Part shown: positions 29,512 to 40,702 of the stretch, piece by piece | How positions within the stretch are numbered: position 1 is the first letter of the stretch | Layout: every line of letters starts with the position of its first letter | From: Bombus terrestris | Taxonomy: Eukaryota > Arthropoda > Insecta > Hymenoptera > Apidae | Direction: 5' to 3' | DNA: 64,000 bases | Assembly (NCBI RefSeq): GCF_910591885.1 | Contig: NC_063269.1 | Coordinates: 6,076,001 to 6,140,000 of the forward strand | Translations under genes and position numbers: made by a program | The notes under the pieces: generated by a model | The model's database searches: none | What the model was told of the DNA's origin: nothing | What the model saw: only the letters and a program-made list of their open reading frames with translations

Positions 29512-32500
29512 CAAAGGAAGTAATAGTAAAGAAATATGAGATTTATACGAAATACGAGATGTAGCTTAGGATATTCAGTCTTCCTCCATGATAGTCGTTG
29601 TATTAATGTTCCGCGAAAGATTTTATTCTCTCAGAATTGAACGAAATCTAGTTTGAAATATGGAAGCCAACGTCGTTTCAAGGGATAAAATATCCCTTAG
29701 ATTTCACGAGCATCGTATCGTATACAAGCACGCGTTTTATACGCTGCAACGAACGCGTGGGATCGCGCGCGCGTACAATCTTCCATGATGTTTATCAAAT
29801 GTGTATAAGATCTCTCTCTCTCTATATACATATATATATACTATTGTGTGGCCGTTGGGAGAATATGAGGCAGCTTTTCTTGTCCTTCGACGGAAGGATC
29901 AGGACGAAGGACACACGAAGGCCTCCCCATGCATCCCCTTGGTGGTCGAGAATTATATCGTGTCGCGTGGCTGATCCCTGGATTGGCTTCTGGGTGTCTG
30001 CTTTCCCCGAGAAACATCTTCTCCTACGCTTCTTTCCGTCGCAAAACTTTCCCCTCTTTCTCTCTTTCCTATATATCTCTGCCGTACGCGTCGAATCGCA
30101 TACGTTTCGAACGTCGATGTTTAGTTTTCTATTTCAATCGCGAACTCCTTTAGTTTCTCGACTCGCAGTTTTCTTTTCTTCTTTCGTTATCGATCGACTC
30201 TCCATCTTTTCGTTGTTTCCACGAACCTCCGACTTTTTTTTTTCGTTTTCACACGTTCGTCTCTACGAGCGTTTTTACTTTTCCTTTCTTTCGCGATCGT
30301 TCTACAGACGAAAACCTTCTGGCATGGTGCCTACTCGAACCCACCGTGTTGCGGCTGACTCTTGATCTGGCTTCTGATTTATGCATCTCTCTGGCGATCC
30401 AGCTACGCTTCTTCGCTTCCCTCTTTGGTCCCACATCTGTCTGCATCCAAATAGAACTCGTGTATTCGTGATCATCCGGTTTATCCACCCTTTCCGCCCA
30501 CTCTAAGTGCCCTCTCTACCCGTTGTCGCTTAAAATCCACTGCTAGCTCCAGTTTCTTTTACTTTAGCGAGCTTCCTATCGCGGCTAGGTTGCTAGGAAT
30601 TATATCGCCACGGAACACGCAAGAGAGAGCGGGGCAAATATACTTTATACTGCCTGTTTTTATAGTACCCTGGCGCTTAAACAACCGAAGCGAGTAGGGA
30701 ACGTTCACCGGCAAAGAGGAATCCGGAAGACGGATCAGGCTAAACTCGGGGAAGATCATATATGCCTCCAGTGAAGCAGGTTTACGCGCTTTTTACGCCG
30801 CATGCTTTTCTTTCGGTCACGTCCGCTATTCGCTCGTTCTTCCTTTGTTCGCAGCCTGTGTTCGGTCCGTAGTCTCACGCCTTCAGGACTTTCAAAAGGA
30901 CGAAGAAACACGCAGGTTGCGACAAAGGGTTCGTGACGAAGACGCGCGAGATATATACGTCGCTTCCTTTCGTTCTTAAGTGTCACTGTGACGTTTCGCA
31001 GAAACGACGGCTGTCTGTTTTATTGGAGAAATATCGTGAATTGCTGTTCGTTAAATGGAAGAAAATGATATCGATACGATATGAAGCGAGATTCGTACGT
31101 TTTACGATTACATACAGTTTCATTTAACTCTGTCACGGTCTTCGGACTTCGGCGGCCTAATTTTCTCAATTAAAAAAAGAAAGAAGAAAGAGACTCGTGT
31201 TCTCGTAATGTTTCAACAACGGTTTCTTTTTTTTTTCATATTTTCCATGCTTTTAAAAATCCTTTAACCATAGAAAATATAATTAGACCGAGAAAGATCC
31301 GCTGGGTGTAGCAGAGTAGATGTACGAAAGTAATTTAAATTTAACTTCGTAACGACAACTTTGAATCGTTTTATATTTCATCGCCTTTACATTTTCATCG
31401 ACTTTCGCCACATCTTATATTCAACGAGCGTTCCGTTTTCGTTTCGAAATTTTTACCGGTCTCGAAGCCTTTAAGTCGCGTGATTTATTTTATGATCAAG
31501 CTCTCTTTAAAGTTTCCGCTGTGCGTACAGCGACTAATGGCTTCAGCCAGCTTTAATAAGCGAGCCGTCTCATCCGTGCCTCGTAGCAACCGATGATTAA
31601 TGTACCCGGCCGCAGGGAAGACGTCGGGCGAAATCACGCCCTTCTAATGCGTTTTCCTTGTATTGTGCTAATGCCACGCGACCCTGCGCAAACGTGCGCA
31701 TCGCGTGTGCGTCGACGTATCACGAACTCTAGATTTTCGCTATCTCGGTAGCTCCTTTGTGACGAGAAATTCGTCGAGAATTTCGTTCGTGCCTCGACGG
31801 CTTGAAATTTAATTACCCTTTGCCATTATCTTCTTACATCTTCATTTCTATCTTCTATGCTTTAAAAGTAATCGCATAGCTCTTAAAGTATCGCACAATA
31901 TCATTATCTTTCAAAACATCATCGGAGAATTCTCATTTGCAAGACACGAATTTTCACTGCCTTAGATGCCTTTCATATTTATTTTTTATCCATATCCCGT
32001 TGAATTTTTGCAGCCGTATCATATCGTATCGATCTTATTATTCAACCGCAGAAAATTTAGCGATAGAAGCAAAGCGACACGTCTGCTTGGCCCCTTGCGA
32101 GACTGCGTGAGCTCGCTCGCAACATCGGCCTAGCCAACGCGATCAATCGCGATAAACCTGGCCCGCCGTAACAGAAATAACGCGTGCACGTGCCACCGAA
32201 AGAGAATAACACGCGTGTCTCGTGCGTCACAGGCGAAACGAAGCAACGTGACCCTCTGTTAAAGCTCGTACACGCGAGGAACTCGTGTTTATCTTACTAT
32301 CGACAGATTTTTCTGTTATTCTCCGCCTCCGCGTTCTTCTGTTCTTTGCATTTTCCTGATTCGAATCAGTTTTCACGCGTGTCACCGCTAAAACGTATTA
32401 AACATTCAAGATATTAATCGTCGCAGTAACTTATTGATCTTTCTATACGATCAACGACACTGTTCGATGCGTTTGACGGTCGGACTCGGATATTAAATTC

Positions 32501-35255
32501 GGCCGAGTCAGGTTGTTAATGTGAACGTCGTTAGCGTAATAGGAAGCATTACGCGATACTTTGCACAGTATAAAGTGATTCGCATAAAGTTTGCGTCACG
32601 CGATATCAAATAGAAATTGCCAACTATCGTTAGCGTGACCTATCTCGCTTTGATGTTACGGTATAATTCTCTAACTTGGCTTTACAGCTCCGTTTGATCA
32701 GTGTCTAGAACGTAATTTAATAATATCGGCAAACTAACCGACGTGGATTCTCCTCGCGTGAACGAGCCTTAAATTCAGGCTGCTCCGTTGCAGCCGCGTC
32801 GCAGGCGGCGCTTAGACAGGAAGAACGAACATCTCGGACAGGCCGGTTGAAAAGGATTAACGACGCTTGTCGAACGACGTCGTAGGAAGACGTGAACCAG
32901 CACGAACGTGCGACGATGAGAACGAACCGCATTGCGGCGTACGGATGTAGTCGGCGAATTTTCCCCGGGAAATCCGACGGTGTCTGCATGCAGCCGTCAA
33001 TGAGGACGCGTCGACTTGCCTTTTTTCCGCTTCTGTCCCCGTTTTTTATTTACGAGCAGAACCTTGTCTATTGGATCGTAGGCTTCTATAGGACTTTCAT
33101 ATCGTCGATGAATACATCAAAGAAGTTTCCTTTTATTATTTCTTAACCTAGCGCTACTGTCGGAGGCCGATGATGATGGATTCTATGGTTCCTGGTTCGA
33201 ACGCGTTTTTAAATTAACTATAGAAGACGTATGAGGTTGAGAAACGAAGACATACTAAGAGACTAGGGACCATAAACGAATTCATCGTTGTAAAGGACCG
33301 ACGATTAATCGCCTTTTTTATCGATTCGAGAAATCGATTCGAACGCGTACTCTGAAGACGCTTGACTCGAGAAATTCGTTACGATGAGTAAGAGATGTGA
33401 GAAATAAAGCGAGCCAAACCGAAAGCTTCGCCGATAAACAGATCCGCTTATTATTTTCGCACACGCCCGAAAAATATTCAGCAGACTACCGAGCGCTGTG
33501 ACGAAGCTTCGACGTATGTATCACATCCTCAGAGCAAATTTCAATGCACTTGTATGCAATGCACCGTATCGTAGATGCGTTTCTGTTTGACGTCAAAACT
33601 GATAAAGCAACGATTATTCTTCCAAATCGTCCTTTACGATTTGTAATTCTTTGAATTAAAAAAGAAAGAAAAAGAAGGAAGAAAAAGAGAACGATAAAAA
33701 TGTCAGAAAATACACTACGCACGTGAGTAGATTCGGAGAAAGTACGAGTATTCGTACGAATTGAAGGAGGATTCGTTGCGAAAACAGAAAACGCGTCGTT
33801 CCAATGAACACCAGCGTTGAGACGAATCAAAGTCACAGACGTATTGCAATTAATGGCTTGTCGAAAGGATCGTTCTTATTGCACCTGGCATGTTTCTTTA
33901 TGAATCGATCGTTCCACCCTTTTATCTCCATAGCAGCGCACATTCTTTCACACACGGATACTATCTGTTTCCATTCACTCAGTTTAATTGTAAACGTTTC
34001 TTGTTCTTATTGCTATTGTTGTATCACTGTTACCATTTCCTTTGTTTCGATATACATAATACGTATTATACATATTCTGATTGTTGTTTTTGTTGAAACT
34101 GTATCTCTGTGTCGGTAGCACCAAGTTGTTCCGCTTTTTCGATCTCTCATTCTTATGGTGGTTTTCTTGTTTCTCACTGTATCTTCTTTTCGCATGAACT
34201 TTCTGTTTCTCTCTGAATTGCATTTGCACGTGGCCCGCGTGCCTCTTTCATTCTACCCCCTTCCTCTCGACATCTCTCTTCGCTCGTTCGTACGCGATCT
34301 TTAGCCTCGCGATACTCTATACACAACCGGAAATCGACCTTCGTGGTGTCGTGGAACTTCGCCTCTCTTTTTTTTTTATCTTTTTCTTTTCTTTTTTTCT
34401 TTGTCCGCGAATTCTTGAACGTTCTAACGATTCTTTGCCATGTTTTACAAGACTGTAGTTCGCGATGAAAAAGAGATCCATCGCTCGAAATTCAGTCGAT
34501 GCCACGAGGCGTAACGTCACGCGAGATCGCATCTCTCTCACATTCCATTTCATCCGAAAACTATCTGCCAGAGGTAGCTTGTTCGGTCTCGAGAGATTTA
34601 GAGATTGAGAACTTTTGCGTTCTTGTGTCGAAGTCTAAAGAGAAACGGAAGGGATCACTGTACTCGAGGAGCTTGAGACAATAACGCAGACAGGAAGTGT
34701 ACAAGCGGATAAACGTCGTTGAAAAAGAGAGAAAGAGAGAAGGAGAGGGGGTGGGAGAGGGAGGAAACGTAGAAAGTAGTGTTAACACGCCTTTACGATT
34801 ATATTTTCGATTATAAATAGTTACTCTAGAAACGTAGAAAGAGAAAAGACGGTAGAATGAACGAGAGCGAGAAAGGAAGCGTGCTTGAAACGAATGATCG
34901 AAAGGGAGAGAATGTAGGAGAGAGTAAAGAAATGGTACGGAACAAATGAAAGGAAATGAATGTGAAAGAAACGAGAGATTCGTCGAGAGTCTCGCGAAGA
35001 AAGGATGGAGAAAATGAGAGTGAGAGCGAGTGAAAAAGGGGGCAAGCAAGAAGACACGTAGATGGACGAAGAATCTAAATTGAAACATATCCGAAATACG
35101 AATTGTTCCAGGACCTAAAGAAGCGCGGTTCCCACACCTGTGACATGCAGGCCCTACAGCCACTTCCGGTCCCAACCACCACCACCACCAACACCGCGCC
35201 TGCCATGACTACTTCCGGTGGACAGCCACCGCTTCCGGTATCGGAGACCGCTTGA
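1913..35255 (+). CDS. Shal: Shal (Kv4) A-type potassium channel, 3' part of the gene
   Basis: This is the C-terminal end of a Shal/Kv4 voltage-gated potassium channel, which in neurons carries fast-inactivating somatodendritic A-type current across the plasma membrane. The tetramerisation domain, S1-S6 and pore are not in the window and must lie upstream. The visible coding exons are 1913-2101, 12567-12719 (or read-through to 12950), 27762 or 27765 to 27872, and a candidate alternative last exon 35112-35255. Each internal exon is flanked by AG and GT and every junction is phase 0. Identification rests on the Kv4-specific cytoplasmic tail: KARLARIRIAKASSG, then FELQHHHLLRCLEKTT, then DREFVE and KRPGSPSP as in fly Shal. 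The exons are spread over more than 30 kb. Identity is very secure for the first two exons, good for the third and tentative for the fourth. Confidence 0.93.
7721..7740. repeat. Perfect 20-bp AT palindrome
   Basis: TTAATTTATATATAAATTAA is its own reverse complement. It lies in an AT-rich pocket of the Shal intron between 7640 and 7770. Such palindromes arise easily in AT-rich DNA. Confidence 0.85.
8100..8170 (+). other. Pre-microRNA-like hairpin in a Shal intron
   Basis: The segments 8100-8129 and 8143-8170 pair into one long stem closed by a 13-nt loop (8130-8142). Read by hand, about 26 pairs form: 8100-8111 with 8159-8170 (including several G-U pairs), a three-base bulge at 8112-8114, 8115-8122 with 8150-8158 (one bulged A at 8156), an A/C mismatch at 8123/8149, and 8124-8129 with 8143-8148. 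Size, single arm pair and small bulges resemble an animal pre-microRNA. I do not recognise either arm as a known microRNA. The complementary strand could fold similarly. No energy calculation was made. Confidence 0.35.
12567..12719 (+). CDS. Shal: Shal second tail exon, spliced form
   Basis: Fifty-one codons follow a tttttgttgcag acceptor and stop at CAG before a GTACGC donor, phase 0 throughout. The product starts DREFVEMEVPYNG, continues KRPGSPSPLTSPAHS and ends in a cysteine-rich CCGRCYPQRYQ. This order matches the tail of fly Shal as I remember it, where DREFVE follows EKTT directly. The SP-rich stretch is a plausible proline-directed phosphorylation region (inference). The donor GTACGC is weaker than GTRAGT, which fits use of the read-through form described in the next entry. 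Confidence 0.93.
12567..12950 (+). CDS. Shal: Shal second tail exon, read-through form with alternative C-terminus
   Basis: If the donor at 12720 is skipped, the frame stays open for 76 more codons to a TGA at 12948-12950. The added peptide is Ser/Gln/Pro-rich (SEGPPSSSSHSHQSQPSG, then SHYQPVDPITVPNVAFNVPG, then SDRQRRQG) and ends in NETRV. Its composition and the uninterrupted frame look like real protein rather than chance intron. The last four residues, ETRV, fit a class I PDZ ligand (T at -2, V at 0). Mammalian Kv4 channels also end in a PDZ-binding type tail. The region 12951 onward shows no further coding. Whether this form is expressed cannot be told from DNA alone. Confidence 0.6.
   Translation, partial: DREFVEMEVPYNGAPKRPGSPSPLTSPAHSTASRGGLLHACCGRCYPQRYQVRGRRILASTTSISEGPPSSSSHSHQSQPSGQPVQSHYQPVDPITVPNVAFNVPGDSDRQRRQGASSSSPYNETRV
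20881..20990. repeat. TA/TG and GTGCG microsatellite tract
   Basis: A compound tract of TATG, TA and TG units grades into a GTGCGTG-rich end. It produces the repetitive open frames seen across it in more than one frame, which are not genes. Confidence 0.85.
26246..26260. repeat. C15 homopolymer
   Basis: Fifteen consecutive C residues (G on the - strand) lie in a Shal intron. Long C/G runs are unusual in a genome where A/T runs dominate. Confidence 0.95.
27762..27872 (+). CDS. Shal: Shal terminal exon (C-terminus VEASF)
   Basis: This is a last coding exon in the same phase as the donor at 12720. It follows gtggatttcag and reads (Q)AYSQYIPATRAQVSG, AQGGQTGAAMDG, TYLVEASF and stop TGA at 27870-27872. 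The acceptor is a tandem CAGCAG, so translation starts either with an extra glutamine (27762) or with alanine (27765); both keep the frame. Joined to the previous exon it gives RCYPQRYQ(Q)AYSQYIP. The end ASF lacks the Thr/Ser at -2 of a class I PDZ ligand. A-rich sequence with several AATAAA hexamers follows within about 1.1 kb, as expected for a 3' UTR. I recognise the position and phase rather than a close remembered homologue. Confidence 0.82.
   Translation, partial: QAYSQYIPATRAQVSGAQGGQTGAAMDGTYLVEASF
27873..28960 (+). other. Probable 3' UTR of the Shal VEASF isoform
   Basis: After the stop the + strand becomes A-rich and carries AATAAA hexamers at 28747-28752, 28821-28826 and 28937-28942, the last two after a TA/TG microsatellite. 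No coding sequence is visible. The end point is a guess taken from the last hexamer of the cluster; another A-rich block with AATAAA-like sites follows to about 29100. Confidence 0.45.
28753..28800. repeat. TA/TG microsatellite
   Basis: An uninterrupted TA run passes into TG repeats and back to TATACATA units, inside the probable Shal 3' UTR. Confidence 0.9.
29054..29075. repeat. A22 homopolymer
   Basis: Twenty-two consecutive A residues follow ATT on the + strand. There is no sign of a retroposed cDNA around it, so it is a genomic A tract that could also prime cDNA synthesis artificially. Confidence 0.9.
29479..29512. repeat. AG dinucleotide repeat
   Basis: AGAGAAAG units followed by an uninterrupted AG run. 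It is simple sequence with no gene content. Confidence 0.9.
35112..35255 (+). CDS. Candidate alternative last exon of Shal (C-terminus VSETA)
   Basis: A 48-codon block follows aattgttccag and ends in TGA at 35253-35255. It reads DLKKRGSHTCDMQALQPLP, then five threonines, then APAMTTSGGQPPLPVSETA. The phase is 0, so it can join the donors at 2102 or 12720 without breaking the frame, and it lies on the same strand 7.2 kb past the previous terminal exon. It has no donor and seems to be a last exon. Lobster shal is known to use alternative 3' exons, so a further Shal tail is the simplest reading. It could instead be the end of another + strand gene whose upstream exons I failed to see, since nothing in the peptide is diagnostic. 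Upstream is purine-rich with a short pyrimidine tract at the acceptor. Confidence 0.55.
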   Translation, partial: DLKKRGSHTCDMQALQPLPVPTTTTTNTAPAMTTSGGQPPLPVSETA

Positions 35256-35464
35256 GTCGATCACCGAGACCAATCACGATCACCATATCCGCTATTATGA
35301 ACAAAAAAGAAAAAAAAAAACAATAATAATATCACCTTTAACAAACACCATCACCGTCCTCCTCTTCTACTCGATGAAAGAACAATGGCCGACTGGCCGG
35401 AAGAACGGTGAGCCTGCATTCACGATCTTTTAATCGACGGGTGCTTTTGCCGCCTCGTGATCAG

Positions 35465-35597
35465 CCGGAAGTAGTCCGCGACATCGTAATAGGATGTTCG
35501 AGTCTTCCGGCAACGTGACACGGAATTTCAAGAATTTAAACGATGCGCTGGTCTCGAAGATACGCGAGACAACATTCAATTTCAGGACTACTTCCGG
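35465..35597. repeat. 13-bp inverted repeat CCGGAAGTAGTCC / GGACTACTTCCGG
   Basis: CCGGAAGTAGTCC at 35465-35477 is the exact reverse complement of GGACTACTTCCGG at 35585-35597. A third copy in direct orientation, GACTACTTCCGG, lies inside the upstream coding exon at 35208-35219. Further CTTCCGG cores occur near 35163, 35232 and 35504. The pair would form a stem in the 3' UTR if the 35.1 kb exon is expressed; the core also resembles an ETS-factor site. Confidence 0.75.
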
Positions 35598-38500
35598 CGG
35601 TCCGCGTCTTCGTCAACGACTTCTCTTAACCATTACGTTATTTGCAGCTGACGATCGACAGATAGTCACCGGAAATAGCCTGACATAGTTTTGTTCTTCG
35701 TGTTTGTACAACGACGTAAAGGTATTCGTCTCTCGGCGACTACTTTCGATGACTCTATTCTCACTTAACCGAAATATTCTTCGTCCGTTGAGAACAGAGA
35801 AAAAAAGGAGAGAGAGAAAGCGAGAGAATGAGAAAACGTCGTCCTCTGGGTAGCATCTAGCGCATTTAGGCCGAGTATTTATCGTTAGTTGCAGATCTCT
35901 ATTCCCCGTTCTGTTTGCATGTGCCGCAACGAGGAAGCAGGTGGTGCGTCGCGACGCAAGTCAGCCGCGTTACCTCCGGTCCTCGGAATCGATCTCGTGT
36001 TCGAGGTTCGTCTGGCTGCTGGCAGGCTTAGCGTCGCGGTTGCGACTAGGATTTAGCGAGGCTCGTCCTCTTAAATCTACCGCCCTTCCTCGACGTTGAT
36101 CAAGCTTTATCGCTCTACCCAGCCTAGAGAGCTTACCGTTCGTTCACGAAGACGCATCGAGGCTCGCTCTTATCATCGAAGAAACATCAAGATCGAGGTG
36201 CCTGACTCTCGAAGAGAAGGCTGGTTGAGAACGAGGAAATTGAAATAGATTGTTTAAATCTATCAAACTACGCGCACTTCCTGATTTCGGACGCTAGCAA
36301 AGAGATGGATCCACGTTAAATAGACACGAGTGGGAATTTTAGAAGCTAGCTTCGTGATTCACCACGTATCGAAGAACGAGAGTACGTTTGCAATGGACTA
36401 GCGGACTTCCGGTTCACTCACGGAGGCTTTGTAGATGACCGTGAGTCAACATTAGCGCAGCTTTCGTCAGGATATTCTGAAAACGGCACAAAGCAGCTTT
36501 GAAAGCGACCGCTGGCTACGAGTTTCGCCGTTCATTTCGAAGATGAAACGCCTGGTCACGTTTATTCAGAGATCAAAACAGCGGGGTCGGAGGTTACCAG
36601 GCTTGCACCACCTTCGACAGTCAAATATCCACACCTGGTCGGTTACGAAATTGGATTTATCTTACCTTTGTCTGTAGCCTTTTAGCCGAAACTCTATGTA
36701 GATCAATTTTTGGCGGATCGGAGTCAAACTAAATCAAACTGCCGTCTATTATTTTCCTTAAACGCTTACCGATTACTCGATTACACTCATCTCTTCTACC
36801 GATTTTCGGATTCTCGTCGATCCATGAAAATTTCCACTCGTCGAGCATGGAAATTCGCCAGCCGAGATTTATCGGTCGGGAACGAGGCTTCTCGCTTGCC
36901 AGGGTATACCGGCGAGCCTCTCGACTTTTCGTTTAATCGCGTTTACAGCGTAATTCGGGTTGGCCGATAAGCCGTGATTCGACCCGGTTTCCGGTTCGAG
37001 CCGACTGCGAAGTGGATGAATCGGCCAATGATCGATCAGGCAGAGCGCGTTACTCGAATATCGCTGGTTAGAGAGTTCGAGCGGTCGGTTGAAGAGCGAC
37101 GAGCACGCAGAAGGTGGCCCTGATCTGCGAAACGAGGTCGAAGGCAAATTTGCACAAGAGAAAAGCCCTACCCTCCGCTCCTTCCCATGCATTCCTACGG
37201 TTTCCTCATCCTTGTTCGAATCGCGAAAGCGTTCCAAACGCTACACGACTTACGCCGTGTCTCGCGTCGTTTGTTTGCCGACCGTATTTCTTTGCACAGC
37301 GTGGCGCTATGCTGTGTCGTGGCGATGGGGGCCGCAACGAGGCCTTTGTCAAGGGTTTACGATTCACGCGGTGTTGCGACAGTTGAACGCCGATTGCAAA
37401 GGCAAACACAGAGACAGACCACGCGAGAGAGGCATTTCCTCGGTCTGAGTAAAATACCTGTCGACCTCCTGCCAACTTGGAGGATCCTCGAAATGCTTGA
37501 ACGTTTTAATTAGGAAGAATCTTGAGATCGTAGTGGTGGACAGGTGGCCGTGTTATTCACCCTTGCTGCAACACTTGTTTACCCTTCTCGGGCTAGTTTC
37601 TGCCGCCACTCGAGATCTATATTTCACGGGCTTGATAATCGGGTATTATCTTATCTAAGCGTGTAAAGACTGGCCGCACACTGGTCGTTATTCTTTTAAC
37701 GTGATCGAGCGAATCGTGTAACGACCGTAGTTACCTTCAATCATGCGAAACTGTCCGATCGTTGTTTATTAAAGCGCGAGGTAGCTAAATATTAAATAAC
37801 ATGCAGTGTGGTTCGAAGCAACCAACGAACTGTACGCGAGTTCTTCTTTAGCTTTCAGGCCGAGCACTCGGAGATAGGCAGGCGCCAGCAATCCAGCTTT
37901 AGATATCGATCAGGTTCGCGGGAGACACCGACCGCCGGTCGAGTGTGTTATTTCCATCGGTGGCTTTTTCTTTCGCGCGGATAAGTTAGTCGTCAGCGGC
38001 ACGAGCGCTTTCGCGAGAGACGAAAGGTTTCACTTACAGTCGGGGACACTCTCGAGTCCACCAGCCGCTCTCCTTTTTCGTGCTCTACACACTGCACAAG
38101 GGGGAGGCGGGGTGAGGCGGGATCCGTTTTGCCAGGCCTGTTCTTAGCCCAACAATCGGTTCTTCTTCGTTCGCACGGGCTTTTCTTCTTCCTTTTTCTC
38201 CGAGGCGCCGTGACCGAGTTTCAAAGGAGGCCTAGTTGCCGCGCGCGCCAACTTTTCTGGCTTCCTGAAACGTCGCGAACAATAAGCTCGAACCAACGAC
38301 CGGGTAACGGATGCGAGACACGCGCCTACTCGTCATTTTTTTTCTATTTTCTTTTTCCTTTGTTTCTTTTTTGTCTCTTTTTTCTGTTTCTTTCTTTGAC
38401 GCTGCAAATGAAATTTTTATCGCGTGTTTTTTTTTCTCAGCCTTTGACGATTCGAATTTTTCGCGTCCGAAGCTTGGGATTTTTGAAGTTTCGTCGTTGT

Positions 38501-40612
38501 TCGTAAACGTAAATGAAAGTAACGATGGCTAACCAGACTGGAGAAACCAAACAGGTTGCGGCTAGTTGAGTGCGCGCGTATTCCACGAATATTCAAACTC
38601 GATTTTCTCCAAAACGAAGCTCTGTATGGGAAAACCTGATTCCACGTTTTCGACGTAATTTTACGCGAAGAATCGTTTTTTTTCTGGTCGCAGCACGATT
38701 TCGGAAACGCGTTGTACGACGTGTTTCACGAAACTCGAGTCTTCGTGCAGGTCTGTGAAATTGAATTTCAATCTTCTCCGCGACGTTTTTCTCTTCAATA
38801 AATTCCGTTAAACGATAGATATGTTGAAAGGAACGGTTGGCCGAGGTACAAAGAAGCGGGAGGAGGTTTCAAAGGACTCGTTCTAAAAGAAAGTTGGTCG
38901 CGTGGCTATTTGGCACGCTTCGCGAGTGAGATGTCACACGGCGTGACTTTTTAATGGCAATCTTGTCGAGATTTCACGAGACACGTTAACCAACCGAGGG
39001 ATTTTTTCAGGGGAAATATACTCGACGCTCTTTTAGCCTGAATTTAACTCCTTGGAGAAGATTCTCTCCCCTAGCGAGCCTGTTTCATCACCCTTAGCCC
39101 TAGAATAGTAAAGTAAGAGTGATTGGACCAAGACCAAGTGCTGGGAGATTTCGTCGGGATGCTTATCTCCGTGATACTTCTCGACTTTATGACTTTGACA
39201 AAATTTCTGCTGTTCTCTTGAAACGTAACGGTCCGCTGATTCTATTTTCATGCCGTAAATATCGCTAAACGTCCCTTCATTTCTTTCAATATAACTCGTA
39301 TAAAATTCTCGTATCATCCTGTTTAACAAACAAAGAGGAATAAGAAAGCAATTAGGAGCAAGTATAAATTCGTACCACGATCTCAACCACCAGTAGAACT
39401 CTCGAGAGTGGAAAATTATGCGAACGAAGAGTGACGATTTTCGAGCGTGGATTTTCATCGACAGTCCGGCACCTCGATCGATCTTTCGAACGACCGCGAC
39501 TTAAGCGCGAATGCAGTGTATCAGGGCGCTTTTAATTTCAGTAAGAAAGCAGAGACAGACGCGAGAATCGATGGCGCCTGGAATGGCAGGCGCCACCATT
39601 TACCATGAGAAACAAAGAGAGAGAAAGAGAGAGAGTTTCCACGGAGTCACTGTGAAAGAGAAAACTATAAAGCAAACAAACGTTCAACGAACGCAGAACA
39701 TTGAAGGATCGACGACGATCCACGACGTCCTCGAGGAGGACGGAAGCCGCACGTTCTCGAAGGGCAAGTATTCCGCGCGACTCGAAGCTGGACGGAAGAC
39801 ACGAAACCGGAGGAACGCGAAGAAGAGGACTTCCCGCCAACGATCGAAGCCGGAATTCTTCGTGTTTTCGAGGACGAAGATTCGCGAATGCACGCACACG
39901 CGCCTTCTCCTTTCTGTTTTCGCTCGCGAGATACGTGCATCGATGGATTTTAGTCCCGTCTCGTACCGCGTTAGCTGCGCCTCTTTCCGCCCGAGAACAC
40001 GAGGCGCGACGCCGTTGGAACAAAACGGAAAGAAAAACGAGGAAAGAAGAACGAACGTATCCGAACCGGAACGCCGTGAAATCGGACGCTGGTGAAAAAC
40101 GATTCGTCGATGCGTGCACGTTGATCGACTTTGCCTCCTGTTCTCGCTTTGGAAAGGAGCTTTTTCAATTTCCAGCCGATCGGCAGAAAATGCCGCGCGA
40201 CTCGCTGATTTCCGGCGCAACTGGCGCGCGTTCCAGCCGCCTCGTTATTTCCGCAACGCGCGCGTCCATCAATCCGACCGGGAAACGAGCGTAGTCGCCA
40301 TATAGATCGGTCGATCGAGTTTCGTTCGCATCGTTCCAACGAAACGCTCACTTTCCCCGTTCCTTTGCGCTCTTTCACAGCATCTTTCTTGGTACGTTTC
40401 CAAGAAGGACGTCGTCGGAACTTCCTCTTTCGAATGGACGCTTCTCGCAGCGAAAAAGTAGCCGGAAGCTCCGGGCCGAAATAATCGAGAGGAAGGACGG
40501 TGTCAAAGAATCGTATCAGCGATCTTAAACGAACGATCCAGGCGACAGAGAAAGCGAACGATCAACCGTCGTTTATGATCGTTCCAACTCTTACGAGTCG
40601 TCGTAATTCTTT

Positions 40613-40664
40613 AGAGAGAGAGAGAGTTAGAGAGAGAGAAAGAGAGAGAGAAAGTTAGAGAGAG

Positions 40665-40702
<38 letters not shown>
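40613..40702. repeat. Imperfect GA repeat of about 90 bp
   Basis: AG dinucleotides dominate, broken by GTTAG, AAAG and AATG interruptions. GAGAG sites of this density can bind GAGA factor in flies, but the tract may be only a microsatellite. Confidence 0.9.

Larger units (their letters stand above)
28961..35111 (+). other. Sequence between the two candidate Shal terminal exons
   Basis: If the 35.1 kb exon belongs to Shal this is intron for that isoform. It holds an AG repeat at 29479-29512, T-rich runs at 34363-34402 and a purine-rich GAGAAA stretch at 34717-35050. The 204-codon open frame read antisense across the purine-rich stretch is a low-complexity Phe/Ser/Leu string and not a gene. 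No other exon was recognised. Confidence 0.55.

Noticed and set aside
29757..30365. 202-codon + strand open frame
   Set aside because: Ser/Phe/Arg-rich chance frame in pyrimidine-rich sequence after a TA repeat; nothing conserved is seen.
34561..35175. 204-codon antisense open frame
   Set aside because: It is the complement of a GAGAAA purine tract and of the 35.1 kb exon, giving a Phe/Ser/Leu low-complexity string.
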